Both the position numbers and the translations under genes were made by a program. From contig NZ_JAVIZM010000001.1 in NCBI RefSeq assembly GCF_031453555.1, positions 4,099,001 to 4,163,000 of the forward strand: a stretch of DNA of 64,000 nt. The letters are read 5' to 3'. Below are positions 29,846-37,951 of the stretch, in pieces (the stretch's first letter is position 1; the number at the start of each line of letters is the position of its first letter). The notes under the pieces are model-generated. The model was not told the origin of the DNA, ran no database searches, and was given only the letters and a program-made list of their open reading frames with translations. Source of the DNA: Bacillus sp. SLBN-46. Lineage in GTDB: Bacteria > Bacillota > Bacilli > Bacillales > Cytobacillaceae.

Positions 29846-30376
29846 TTTTTGTATCCGTTCCTGAACATATTGAATAGTCCACTTAAGGGCTCTTTCATCA
29901 CTGATTAAAAAGGATGGACCAGCCCACTTTTCTTTCACCTGTTCCTTTACTTCCTCACTCCAGGAAATCACCGCTAATACATTGTTCACTTTTTCGAGTA
30001 ATCGTATGTCAGAGGTCTCTTTAATTAATACAAGCTTGGGATAATGCTCTTGCTTATGACCTTCGACTATTATGACATCAGGCTTAAAGAATTTCATTAG
30101 CTCTACCTGATCATCAAGATTGCAAACAATCTCCTCTGCTTGAAGAAGAATTCTTCCGCCTCCCTCAACAATGGATGCAAGTGCACCCGAGGTTAGATGT
30201 TTGCCTGTATCCTTTGACATCGATACATCAGGCTTACCGCCATGCCCATGATGCTTAATGGTTACTGTCTGTAACTGGTCGTTTTTTAATCGTTCGATTA
30301 ACTTTAATGTAAAAGTAGTTTTGCCGCTATTTTGAAACCCTACAATTTGAAAAACAACAGGATTTACCAAGGCCAC
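29834..30376 (-). CDS. mobB: Molybdopterin-guanine dinucleotide synthesis protein MobB
   Basis: GTP-binding adaptor for the dinucleotide step of molybdenum cofactor synthesis. It has 180 residues, P-loop GFQNSGKTT near the start, VTIKHHGHG and PDVIIVEGHK. Its start overlaps the moeA end by 13 bp, so the pair is translationally coupled. The 3' end of the gene overlaps the shared hairpin terminator. Confidence 0.93.
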   Translation of the reverse strand: MALVNPVVFQIVGFQNSGKTTFTLKLIERLKNDQLQTVTIKHHGHGGKPDVSMSKDTGKHLTSGALASIVEGGGRILLQAEEIVCNLDDQVELMKFFKPDVIIVEGHKQEHYPKLVLIKETSDIRLLEKVNNVLAVISWSEEVKEQVKEKWAGPSFLISDERALKWTIQYVQERIQKKSV

Positions 30377-31629
30377 TCACTGCCTGATTGGTCCTCCAAT
30401 AAAAGAACTTCTACTTCACAGCCTGCTGTAAAACCTCTTGTTCCACCTGGCAGAATCATTAACGAATTGGCGCCAGCTAAGCTCATAATAATGTTTGATT
30501 TGTCTAGACCGCTCGGTGTAGATTTAAGTCTGCCTGCTTCTATAAACGTTGAACTTCGAACAAACCTTGTAAATGGATTGGCTTTTGGAAAGTCTACTTC
30601 AAGTACAGCCAGTTCTTTACGCAAATGCGGTTTTTCCGAAAATAACATTCTCCGAAGGATTGGGCGGGCAAACAGTTCAAATCCGACATAACAGGCTGAA
30701 GGATTACCAGAAAGCCCAAATAAAATCTTTTCTTTATATCGGGCAACCGTTGTTACACTACCAGGCCGCATTGCTACTTTATTAAACAACACTTCTGCGC
30801 CTAGTTTTTCATAAATAGCTGGAAGGTAATCAAAATCTCCTACAGATACCCCTCCAGTTGTTACCAGAACGTCCACTTTATTTAATGCATCCTTCACTGC
30901 ATCAAAGCAGGTATCAAATTCATCAGGTAATTTTCCAAAATAATGGACAATTCCACCAGCTCTTTCAATCTGCGCACAAATCATATGTGAATTACTATTA
31001 CGTATTTTTCCTGGAACTAAATCTTCATACACCTCTAATAGCTCTGTACCGGTCGCAAATAGACCCACAAGTGGCTTTTTAGCTACTGGAACATTATGAT
31101 AACCGAAAGTCGCAAGCATGGCTTGGATACCTGGGTTGATGAGTGTCCCTTTTTTCACAAGAACTTCTCCTTGTTTCGCATCTTCCCCTATGAAGGAAAC
31201 ATTATCCCCCTTCTTAAATGGACGCTTAATAGACATGTATGGAATTCCATTCTTTTCATAATCCTTTGCCAACTCAAACATAACCACTGCATCGGTTCCC
31301 TCAGGCATCATAGCACCGGTCATAATTCTAACAGCTTGATTTTGACCAACAACTTTGGTTGAAACCATCCCGGCTCCAATATGATCGACTACTTCGAATT
31401 CTAGAGGATTGTATTGAGAGGCTTGACTCGTATCAATAGACCTAACCGCAAAACCATCATATGGCGCCCTATCAAAATGGGGCACATCACTGGTTGCAAT
31501 TAAATCCTCCGATAAAAAACGGCCATAGCTATCATTTATGGATATGTATTCGGTCGCACCACGTAATTGGAATTCCATGATCTTTTTAACCGCTTCTCCT
31601 ATTGGGATGGGGTTTCTTCTTTCTAACAT
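30364..31629 (-). CDS. moeA: Molybdopterin molybdenumtransferase MoeA
   Basis: Inserts molybdate (or tungstate) into adenylated molybdopterin. It has 421 residues. Family hallmarks are DVPHFDRAPYDGFAVR, RIMTGAMMPEGTDAVV, TTGGVSVGDFDY and FGLSGNPSACYVGFE. I start at ATG 31629 (MLERRNPIPIGEAV) with GGAG upstream. It is the first gene of moeA-mobB and divergent from ric across a 244-bp region that holds an Fnr-like box. Confidence 0.95.
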   Translation of the reverse strand: MLERRNPIPIGEAVKKIMEFQLRGATEYISINDSYGRFLSEDLIATSDVPHFDRAPYDGFAVRSIDTSQASQYNPLEFEVVDHIGAGMVSTKVVGQNQAVRIMTGAMMPEGTDAVVMFELAKDYEKNGIPYMSIKRPFKKGDNVSFIGEDAKQGEVLVKKGTLINPGIQAMLATFGYHNVPVAKKPLVGLFATGTELLEVYEDLVPGKIRNSNSHMICAQIERAGGIVHYFGKLPDEFDTCFDAVKDALNKVDVLVTTGGVSVGDFDYLPAIYEKLGAEVLFNKVAMRPGSVTTVARYKEKILFGLSGNPSACYVGFELFARPILRRMLFSEKPHLRKELAVLEVDFPKANPFTRFVRSSTFIEAGRLKSTPSGLDKSNIIMSLAGANSLMILPGGTRGFTAGCEVEVLLLEDQSGSEWPW

Positions 31630-31784
31630 CCTGCTCACTCCTGCCTAAAACGGGTAGTTTAACTTTATGTACAATATATGAACTACTATACATTACATTA
31701 TAAGCCTATAGAAACCTTGCTAATATATCAAATATCACAAATCGGACAAATCTTACCTAAAAAAACAAAAAATCATATTTAATG

Positions 31785-31800
31785 TGTGATTTAGGTCACC
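31785..31800 (+). promoter_or_regulatory. Fnr-type operator and promoter of ric
   Basis: TGTGA-N6-TCACC matches the Fnr/Crp palindrome TGTGA-N6-TCACA at 9 of 10 positions. A -10-like TATGCT at 31822-31827 would put the start near 31834, exactly 41.5 bp from the box centre: class II activator spacing. The ric ATG follows at 31874. Confidence 0.8.
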
Positions 31801-31873
31801 TAGTTTCCACTCTAATTCCAGTATGCTTATATCAAGAAAACATACAGCTTCAAATTTTAAGGAGGATATCATT

Positions 31874-32572
31874 ATGACTTTCCCATTTACATCTAACTCA
31901 TTAGTTAAAGATATTGTAAACGAATTGCCAAAAACAAGTGACGTGTTTAAGAAAAACCGTATTGATTTCTGCTGTGGTGGAAATATTCCATTGGCTGAAG
32001 CAGCAGCCCAAAACGGACTCAATACCGATCATTTACTTACAGAATTAAAAGAAGTATTCAAGAAATATGAAAACGAAGAGAAAAATATAGAGGTATGGAC
32101 TGATTCTGATTCTAATACGATTATTGACCACGTAATCACTAATTATCACCGTGTGTCTGAAGAAGAATTAACCATGCTTAGCCCTTATGTAACAAAGGTA
32201 TCTCGCGTACATGGTGATAATCACCCAGAGCTATTAAAGGTATATGAGCTTTTTTATGAATTTAAAAAAGAATTGATGGAGCATATGGCAAAGGAAGAGG
32301 CTGTAGTCTTCCCATTAATCAAGCAACTGGCTGATGGCACAGTGGAAAACCGTGAAGAAGCCATTAATATGATTGTTGAGCTTGAAAAAGAACACGATCA
32401 TGCAGGTGAAATTTTGAGAGAAATCCGGGCAGTGACATCTGATTATACCCTTCCATTAGATGCTTGTGGTACGTACCGCTTAGTCTATGCTCGTTTGGAA
32501 GCATTAGAAGGACTAACCTTCATGCATGTACACTTAGAAAATAATATCTTATTCCCACGATACCTATCATAA
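31874..32572 (+). CDS. ric: Iron-sulfur cluster repair di-iron protein (Ric/ScdA/YtfE)
   Basis: Repairs iron-sulfur centres damaged by nitric oxide or peroxide. It has 232 residues. The N-terminal DUF542 domain has KKNRIDFCCGGN (adjacent cysteines); a hemerythrin-like domain follows with His/Glu ligands (NYHR, VHGDNHPEL, HMAKEEAVVFP, EHDHAGE, HVHLENNILFP). I start at ATG 31874 behind AAGGAGG rather than the longer frame. The upstream Fnr-type box suggests anaerobic induction, fitting nitrate or nitrite respiration. Confidence 0.93.
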   Translation: MTFPFTSNSLVKDIVNELPKTSDVFKKNRIDFCCGGNIPLAEAAAQNGLNTDHLLTELKEVFKKYENEEKNIEVWTDSDSNTIIDHVITNYHRVSEEELTMLSPYVTKVSRVHGDNHPELLKVYELFYEFKKELMEHMAKEEAVVFPLIKQLADGTVENREEAINMIVELEKEHDHAGEILREIRAVTSDYTLPLDACGTYRLVYARLEALEGLTFMHVHLENNILFPRYLS

Positions 32573-32579
32573 TAAAAAA

Positions 32580-32610
32580 AGGCTGTCTCATAATCCTGTT
32601 GAGACAGCCT
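32580..32610 (+). terminator. Terminator after ric
   Basis: Hairpin AGGCTGTCTCA/TGAGACAGCCT followed by CTTTT. Confidence 0.85.
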
Positions 32611-32623
32611 CTTTTGTGAAATG

Positions 32624-32656
32624 AAAAACTCTCTTATTTTTGCTAAGAGAGTTTTT
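32624..32656 (-). terminator. Terminator after moaA
   Basis: Hairpin AAAAACTCTCTTA/TAAGAGAGTTTTT, reading in both directions. Confidence 0.8.
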
Positions 32657-32679
32657 CATTCTTTAATATAGTTGGGAGA

Positions 32680-33696
32680 TTATCCTCCAATGTAAGACAT
32701 CTCAATTTTTTTGCGGTTTTTCGTTGTCTCCGCCGTTCTTTCATCCGAATATCGATCTTCCCGCCCATTCCAAATGGCGGTTACTCTATTACGGATTTCT
32801 TCATCACTAGCGCCATTACGCATGAAATTACGGATATCATGGCCATTCCCATTGAATAGACATGTAAAAATTTGTCCATTTGCTGAAAGTCGTGAACGTG
32901 TACAGCTGGAACAAAACGATTCAGAAACAGATGTAATGAATCCTACGTTAACGTTCGTATCCTTATAACGATAAAGCTTGGCTACTTCCCCAAAATATGC
33001 GGGGTCAATTGGCTCTAGCTCAAAATGCTCTTTTAGTAAATAGTACATTTCCTTCTTGGTAACAACATCGTCCATTTTCCACCCATTGGTAGAGCCAACA
33101 TCCATAAACTCAATATAACGTAATTCCAATCCATTGTTTTTGCAGTATTCTGCCATTGGTATGATCTCTGAATCATTTAAACCTTTTTTTACTACCATGT
33201 TGATTTTGACACCTAGCCCTGCTTGTTTAGCTGCTTCAATACCTTCTAAAACAGGTCCTGTCCCAACACCTCGTCCATTTATTTGGCCGAACAACTCATC
33301 ATCCAAGGTATCAAGACTAACATTGACCCTTTTAAGACCTGCTTTTTTTAAGTCCATTGCTAATTTTGGAAGCAGGACACCGTTTGTCGTTAACCCGATG
33401 TCACTTAAGCCTTCAATGGCTGATAACTTTTCAACAAGTATTGGCATATCTCTTCGTAATAGTGGTTCTCCGCCTGTTAAACGAATTTTTTCTACACCTA
33501 AGCTAACAAAAATCTTTGCAAGACGTTCAATTTCCTCGTAGGTTAACAACGCGGTCTTCGGAAGAAATTCAAAATCTGGCCCAAATTGATCTGCTGGCAT
33601 ACAGTATTGGCAGCGAAAATTACAACGGTCAATGACTGATATTCTTAAATCACGTAATGGCCTGTTAAATTTATCTTTTATAATGGTTTTTTCCAT
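32680..33696 (-). CDS. moaA: GTP 3',8-cyclase MoaA
   Basis: Radical SAM enzyme for the first step of molybdenum cofactor synthesis. It has 338 residues. The N-terminal cluster motif is CNFRCQYC and the C-terminal second cluster is [13 protein letters not shown]...C. It ends in GG, as MoaA proteins require for activity (MSYIGG). It is monocistronic and divergent from the second fnr. Its partner moaC is not in the window. Confidence 0.97.
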   Translation of the reverse strand: MEKTIIKDKFNRPLRDLRISVIDRCNFRCQYCMPADQFGPDFEFLPKTALLTYEEIERLAKIFVSLGVEKIRLTGGEPLLRRDMPILVEKLSAIEGLSDIGLTTNGVLLPKLAMDLKKAGLKRVNVSLDTLDDELFGQINGRGVGTGPVLEGIEAAKQAGLGVKINMVVKKGLNDSEIIPMAEYCKNNGLELRYIEFMDVGSTNGWKMDDVVTKKEMYYLLKEHFELEPIDPAYFGEVAKLYRYKDTNVNVGFITSVSESFCSSCTRSRLSANGQIFTCLFNGNGHDIRNFMRNGASDEEIRNRVTAIWNGREDRYSDERTAETTKNRKKIEMSYIGG

Positions 33697-34006
33697 TCAA
33701 TATCAACTCCATTTAAGGAAGCAATTTACTTATAAGTGTAGCAGTCTTTTGGTTTGAAAGCTGTTACTTTATTCACTATAAATATACTTTTAATATAATT
33801 CTTATCTTAACAGATGTTTGTTGATGAAGAAATGATTGTTTTTGGTAATCTATAAGCCTTTCTTAGTTTTTAAAAAAAACTACGTGAGTTTTCACTATAT
33901 TGTCATTGTTTACCCCAATTTATTGATCAATCATGGGATAGAATGATACTAATGAATCCTTAATAAAAATTGACAGTTTAAAAAAATGTTACTTGAGGTG
34001 AAACGG

Positions 34007-34705
34007 ATGACAACGACAATGAAACCCACTCATTCCATAGAGATAAAAGAATTACTTCGATTTGCTGACCGGAAATTTAGAAGTGAAAGAGGAAGCTACT
34101 TATTTCAGGAAGGGATGAAAGCAGAGGAACTTTACATTATCATTTCCGGAAAAGTTCAAATCAGCAAAATAACATCAGATGGGCGTGAACTATCTTTAAG
34201 AATTTGCGGTGCAAATGACATTTGTGGTGAATTGACACTCTTTACAGATAATCCTAGGTACTTATTAAGTGCAAAGGTACTCGAAGAAGGAGAAATTGTA
34301 GCCATAAAAAAAGATGTGATTGAAAGTGAAATTTTTCAAAATAGTAAGCTTGCTTTTGAATTCATGAAATGGATGAGCGATCATTTCCGAAAAACACAAA
34401 CAAAATTTCGTGACCTTGTGTTAAATGGAAAACGTGGCGCGCTTTTTTCTACTTTAATTCGAATGACTAATAGCTACGGTATTCAAAAAGATAATGAAAT
34501 TTTAATTGACCTGCCTCTAACTAATCAAGAGCTCGCCAATTTCTGTGGAACTTCTCGAGAAAGTACCAATCGAATCCTCAGTGACTTAAAGAAAGATAAA
34601 ATTATTTCTATAAAACGAGGTAAAATATCTATTTTAGATCTTCAATATTTAAAAGACGAGATCGGTTGCGAAAATTGTTCTGCCGTATATTGCAATATTG
34701 AATAG
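34007..34705 (+). CDS. fnr: Crp/Fnr-family anaerobic regulator, second copy
   Basis: A 232-residue paralogue of the protein at 29105, similar along its whole length. It has the same beta-barrel, helix-turn-helix LTNQELANFCGTSRESTNRILSDL and C-terminal C-x2-C-x4-C (IGCENCSAVYC). The QTKFRDL Asp is also kept. I start at ATG 34007 (MTTTMKPTHS) with GAGGTG upstream. Two complete copies around one functional block suggest local duplication with possible division of labour. Which one is the orthologue of B. subtilis Fnr cannot be told here. Confidence 0.9.
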   Translation: MTTTMKPTHSIEIKELLRFADRKFRSERGSYLFQEGMKAEELYIIISGKVQISKITSDGRELSLRICGANDICGELTLFTDNPRYLLSAKVLEEGEIVAIKKDVIESEIFQNSKLAFEFMKWMSDHFRKTQTKFRDLVLNGKRGALFSTLIRMTNSYGIQKDNEILIDLPLTNQELANFCGTSRESTNRILSDLKKDKIISIKRGKISILDLQYLKDEIGCENCSAVYCNIE

Positions 34706-34717
34706 CTGTTATTGATT

Positions 34718-34749
34718 GAAGAGGCTGACTTTTTAAGGTCAGCCTCTTC
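34718..34749. terminator. Bidirectional terminator
   Basis: Hairpin GAAGAGGCTGACC-type arms (GAAGAGGCTGAC/GTCAGCCTCTTC) followed by T-run; serves the second fnr and the convergent radical SAM gene. Confidence 0.85.
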
Positions 34750-34762
34750 TTTTTTACCTTTA

Positions 34763-35890
34763 TTATTTTTGAACCTGTTTTTCACGTAGTGCTTTTGGAA
34801 TATAAACACAGAACGGTTCGCTTTCAAGATAATCACCCGTCATAGCATAAGCTCTTGACCTTGAACCGCCACATACATGACGGAATTCACAGACCCCACA
34901 TTTTCCTTTATAAAGATCAGGATTCCGTAGTGATTTGAAAATGGGTGATTCACGATAAATTTCTGCTAATGGCTGCTCCCTTACATTCCCTGCCTTAACT
35001 GGTAAAAGTCCACTCGGGTAAACATCCCCAATATGCGATATGAAGACAAAGCCATTTCCATCATTTACGCCTTTTGGTGCTCGACCTAAACCATCGATTG
35101 AGCCTGTTAATCCCTGTTCTGTTAATGCACTTAGATAATCTATCTCTGCTGTTTGTTCCTTAGCCTCACGCATCTTTTGCTGAATAACCACACGACGATA
35201 ATGCTGTGCTGCTGTTGTTTTTATATCAAAAGAAACGCGTTTACTTAAATCATAAAGCCATCTGAACACTCTTTCATGTTCAACTGGAGAGATCATATCG
35301 GATTCTTGGCCTCTTCCTGTTGGTACAAGGAAAAAGACACTCCATAATACACAGTTGAGCTCTTCAACCATTTTTGCCATTTCATCAAGATAATTTATAT
35401 TATAGCGAGATATTACGGTATTGATTTGGATAGGGATCTCCAACTCATGAAGATATTTAATTCTTTCCATTGTAAGATCGAAGGATCCAGCCGTTCCACG
35501 GAAATGATCATGTACCTCTGCTGTTGGCCCATCAATACTAAATGCCCAGCGAGACAGCCCGACATCTTTTGCTTTTTCAATGGCTTCTTTCGTCACGTTA
35601 GGAGTGGCACTAGGCGTCATTGAGACACGTACGCCTTTTTCTACTGCATATTTAGCAATGTCAAAAACGTCTTCCCTCATTAAGGGGTCCCCACCCGTAA
35701 AGACAAGCATTGGATTATTCATTTCATATATTTGATCAATTAACTGTTTACCTTCCTCAAAGGAAAGCTCACGAGGATCTCTTCTATATTGTGCTTCGGC
35801 TCGACAGTGCAAACACTTTAACTGACACGCACGTGTAAGTTCCCAAATAACGATAAATGGATCTTTATTAAAATCTCGGCTAAAAGCCAT
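34763..35890 (-). CDS. Radical SAM/SPASM protein, TIGR04053-like
   Basis: A 375-residue radical SAM enzyme with C22-x3-C26-x2-C29 (TRACQLKCLHC), the GGDP motif (FTGGDPLMRED) and a C-terminal SPASM region (GKCGVCEFRHVCGGSR...C) that should bind further clusters. It resembles the Bacillus family modelled as TIGR04053 and, more distantly, the heme/AhbC-NirJ and Cmo groups. Start ATG 35890 behind AGGGGG. A good Fnr box sits upstream, so it is probably made in anaerobiosis. Work on heme, peptide or the tungstopterin of the AOR at 49 kb are all possible; the substrate is unknown. Confidence 0.85.
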   Translation of the reverse strand: MAFSRDFNKDPFIVIWELTRACQLKCLHCRAEAQYRRDPRELSFEEGKQLIDQIYEMNNPMLVFTGGDPLMREDVFDIAKYAVEKGVRVSMTPSATPNVTKEAIEKAKDVGLSRWAFSIDGPTAEVHDHFRGTAGSFDLTMERIKYLHELEIPIQINTVISRYNINYLDEMAKMVEELNCVLWSVFFLVPTGRGQESDMISPVEHERVFRWLYDLSKRVSFDIKTTAAQHYRRVVIQQKMREAKEQTAEIDYLSALTEQGLTGSIDGLGRAPKGVNDGNGFVFISHIGDVYPSGLLPVKAGNVREQPLAEIYRESPIFKSLRNPDLYKGKCGVCEFRHVCGGSRSRAYAMTGDYLESEPFCVYIPKALREKQVQK

Positions 35891-35970
35891 ATGAAACGCC
35901 CCCTAAAACGGCTATTTCAACTCAAACAGCCTTAATACTCTGTATTATAAAGGTGTTTATAGTCGAAAAA

Positions 35971-35986
35971 AGTGAACTATCTCACA
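35971..35986 (-). promoter_or_regulatory. Fnr-type operator and promoter of the radical SAM gene
   Basis: On the reverse strand TGTGA-GATAGT-TCACT (9 of 10 positions). A perfect -10 TATAAT lies at 35944-35949, giving a start near 35937. The box centre is again 41.5 bp upstream, the same geometry as at ric. Confidence 0.85.
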
Positions 35987-36035
35987 GACTTAAAGATATA
36001 TATGGACGTTTTGTGAATCCGTCGAAAAGAAAAAA

Positions 36036-36055
36036 CAGTGGATGGAACTCCACTG
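36036..36055 (-). terminator. Terminator after yitW
   Basis: Hairpin CAGTGGA/TCCACTG with TTTTTTCT on the reverse strand. Confidence 0.75.
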
Positions 36056-36093
36056 CTTTTAAAGGTTATATTATTTAAAATTTCTACTTATAC

Positions 36094-36402
36094 TTAACGG
36101 ATGCCTAAAGCAATTTTCGCATAGCGTGACATCATTTCTTTATTCCAAGGCGGATTCCAAACAATATTTACTTCTACATCCTTGACTTCAGGAATATCCG
36201 CAAGAGCTCTTTTTACTTGATCAACGATTGTTCCAGCCAAAGGGCAGCCCATTGAAGTTAATGTCATATCAATAGTGACCTTTCCTTCATCATCCATTTC
36301 TGTTTTATATACTAATCCTAAATTAACAATGTCTACACCTAGTTCTGGGTCAATGACTAACTCCAATGCACCCATAATATTCTCTCTTAAATCCTCATTC
36401 AT
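36094..36402 (-). CDS. yitW: Metal-sulfur cluster assembly factor YitW (SufT/MIP18 type)
   Basis: A 102-residue DUF59 protein. Signatures are VIDPELGVDIVNLGLVY, LTSMGCPLAGTI (the conserved reactive Cys) and VWNPPWN. It assists maturation of iron-sulfur proteins. Placed beside genes for several cluster enzymes, though yitW is also here in B. subtilis, so the neighbourhood is not special evidence. Divergent from yitU. Confidence 0.93.
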   Translation of the reverse strand: MNEDLRENIMGALELVIDPELGVDIVNLGLVYKTEMDDEGKVTIDMTLTSMGCPLAGTIVDQVKRALADIPEVKDVEVNIVWNPPWNKEMMSRYAKIALGIR

Positions 36403-36646
36403 TTTCTTCCGCTCCTTTAAATGGTACGATTTATAACAGTATTTACTTATCGATAAAAAGTATATCGGTTTTTATCCAATCTTGGTGTGAAATTTTTTAC
36501 AGTTTGGATATATAATTGTTAACATAGTAAATATAGAAATAATTAGTCCATTGTTTTTGAACTCATTAAATGTAGTGTATCATGCAGTTCATTTTTTTAC
36601 TAAAAGAATGCATTTATTTGAGAATTCATAGTATAAAGGAGTCCAT

Positions 36647-37462
36647 ATGGCAGAGAGACATTTAATCGCATTAGATTTAGATGGAACATTACTAAAAGAT
36701 GATAAAACCATCTCTTTAAAAACGAAGGAAATTCTGAATAAAGCAAGGGATGAAGGTCATGTCGTTATGATTGCAACTGGCCGCCCTTTTCGTTCAAGTG
36801 AAATGTATTATCGTGAGTTAAATTTGGACACGCCCATTGTTAATTTTAACGGAGCGTTTATGCATCATCCTCGGAATCCTAATTGGGGATTTTATCATGA
36901 ACCACTTGATGTTAAGGTAGCAAAAGATATTGTTGAAGCTTGCAGAAGCTTTCATTTCCATAACATCATTGCAGAAGTAATCGATGACGTTTATTTTCAC
37001 TATCATGATGAAAAGCTTTTAGACATTTTTAGCTTCGGTAATCCAAAGATAACTACTGGTGACCTTGCTGAATACTTACAAGATTCCCCAACCAGTATGT
37101 TAATCCATACCGAAGAAGATCAATTAAAGACGATTAGAAAGCACTTATCCAATGTTCATGCAGAAGTGATTGATCACCGCAGTTGGGCTGCGCCATGGCA
37201 TGTTATCGAAATCATAAAAATCGGATTAAATAAGGCAGTTGGACTGAAGAAGGCTTCAGAGTACTTTAGCATTCCTGCAGAAAGAATCATTGCTTTTGGG
37301 GACGAGGATAACGATCTTGAAATGCTTGAATATGCTGGTCGTGGTATTGCTATGGGTAATGCCATTGACCAAGTAAAAAACATTGCCAATGATGTCACCC
37401 TAAGCAACGAAGAAGATGGAGTCGGACAATATTTGGCAGATTTGTTAAATTTAAAATTATAA
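36647..37462 (+). CDS. yitU: HAD-superfamily phosphatase YitU (Cof type)
   Basis: A 271-residue Cof-type HAD hydrolase. Motif I is LDLDGTLL, motif II IATGRPFR, the motif III lysine is in KAVGLKKA, and motif IV is FGDEDNDLEM. B. subtilis YitU is one of the phosphatases that can dephosphorylate the flavin precursor; the substrate here is unproven. Start ATG 36647 behind AAAGGAG. Confidence 0.9.
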   Translation: MAERHLIALDLDGTLLKDDKTISLKTKEILNKARDEGHVVMIATGRPFRSSEMYYRELNLDTPIVNFNGAFMHHPRNPNWGFYHEPLDVKVAKDIVEACRSFHFHNIIAEVIDDVYFHYHDEKLLDIFSFGNPKITTGDLAEYLQDSPTSMLIHTEEDQLKTIRKHLSNVHAEVIDHRSWAAPWHVIEIIKIGLNKAVGLKKASEYFSIPAERIIAFGDEDNDLEMLEYAGRGIAMGNAIDQVKNIANDVTLSNEEDGVGQYLADLLNLKL

Positions 37463-37570
37463 CTTTTATCGCCATTGTTTTCCTAAATGAACAACCTCCA
37501 ATTGGAGCATACTATTTTTGAGGCAGCGGTGCTGTTTCAATCAAAGCTTGAGCATATTGGAGGGATTCGA

Positions 37571-37723
37571 ATGGGTAAACGTAACAAATCAAAACGCTTT
37601 GTCCAGCAAGGAGTGGATACTGTCAGCAAGCATGATGAACGTATCCCTTATCACATGACCTACGCTGAAGCAGAAGCTCAGAAAATGGCCAATGTGCATG
37701 AATCCTCGCTTGGAGGAATATAA
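37571..37723 (+). CDS. Small basic protein, unrecognised
   Basis: A 50-residue hydrophilic protein (MGKRNKSKRFVQQGVDTV...YHMTYAEAEAQKM) behind GGAGGG. It begins strongly basic, with no hydrophobic segment, and could bind nucleic acid or be a spore component. It is one base upstream of the DUF3813 gene, so the two are probably co-translated. I cannot assign a family with confidence. Confidence 0.7.
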   Translation: MGKRNKSKRFVQQGVDTVSKHDERIPYHMTYAEAEAQKMANVHESSLGGI

Positions 37724-37724
37724 C

Positions 37725-37910
37725 ATGGGAAACCAATTGTTCCAGGAAGCACGGAGATTTGTTGAAATGGCGAAGTCTGCCAACCCAGCTGAGTATGATT
37801 CTGCTGTAGCAAAAGCAAAGAATGCTCTAAGTTCTGCTTATGCAAACTCGACTGTAGCAGAGCAGGCACAGCTCCAACAAATGCAACAAGAGCTTGAACA
37901 GATCAGATAG
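37725..37910 (+). CDS. DUF3813 family small protein
   Basis: A 61-residue, Ala/Gln/Glu-rich helical protein (MGNQLFQEARRFVEMAKSA). ATG 37725 lies behind GGAGG. It corresponds in position to yizC of B. subtilis and to DUF3813 in pattern. It probably forms a coiled coil; function unknown. Confidence 0.75.
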   Translation: MGNQLFQEARRFVEMAKSANPAEYDSAVAKAKNALSSAYANSTVAEQAQLQQMQQELEQIR

Positions 37911-37920
37911 CTGCACAAAA

Positions 37921-37951
37921 AGCAGAAGCACCTTTATTCGGTGCCTCTGCT
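37921..37951. terminator. Bidirectional terminator
   Basis: Hairpin AGCAGAAGCACC/GGTGCCTCTGCT followed by a T-run, between convergent genes. Confidence 0.8.

Noticed and set aside
33890..33905. GTGA-GTTT-TCAC palindrome before the second fnr as an Fnr box
   Set aside because: The half-sites are separated by four bases instead of six, so it does not fit Fnr spacing.
36486..36501. TGTGA-N6-TTACA before yitU as a third Fnr box
   Set aside because: One mismatch in a core half-site and no well-placed -10; too weak to list.
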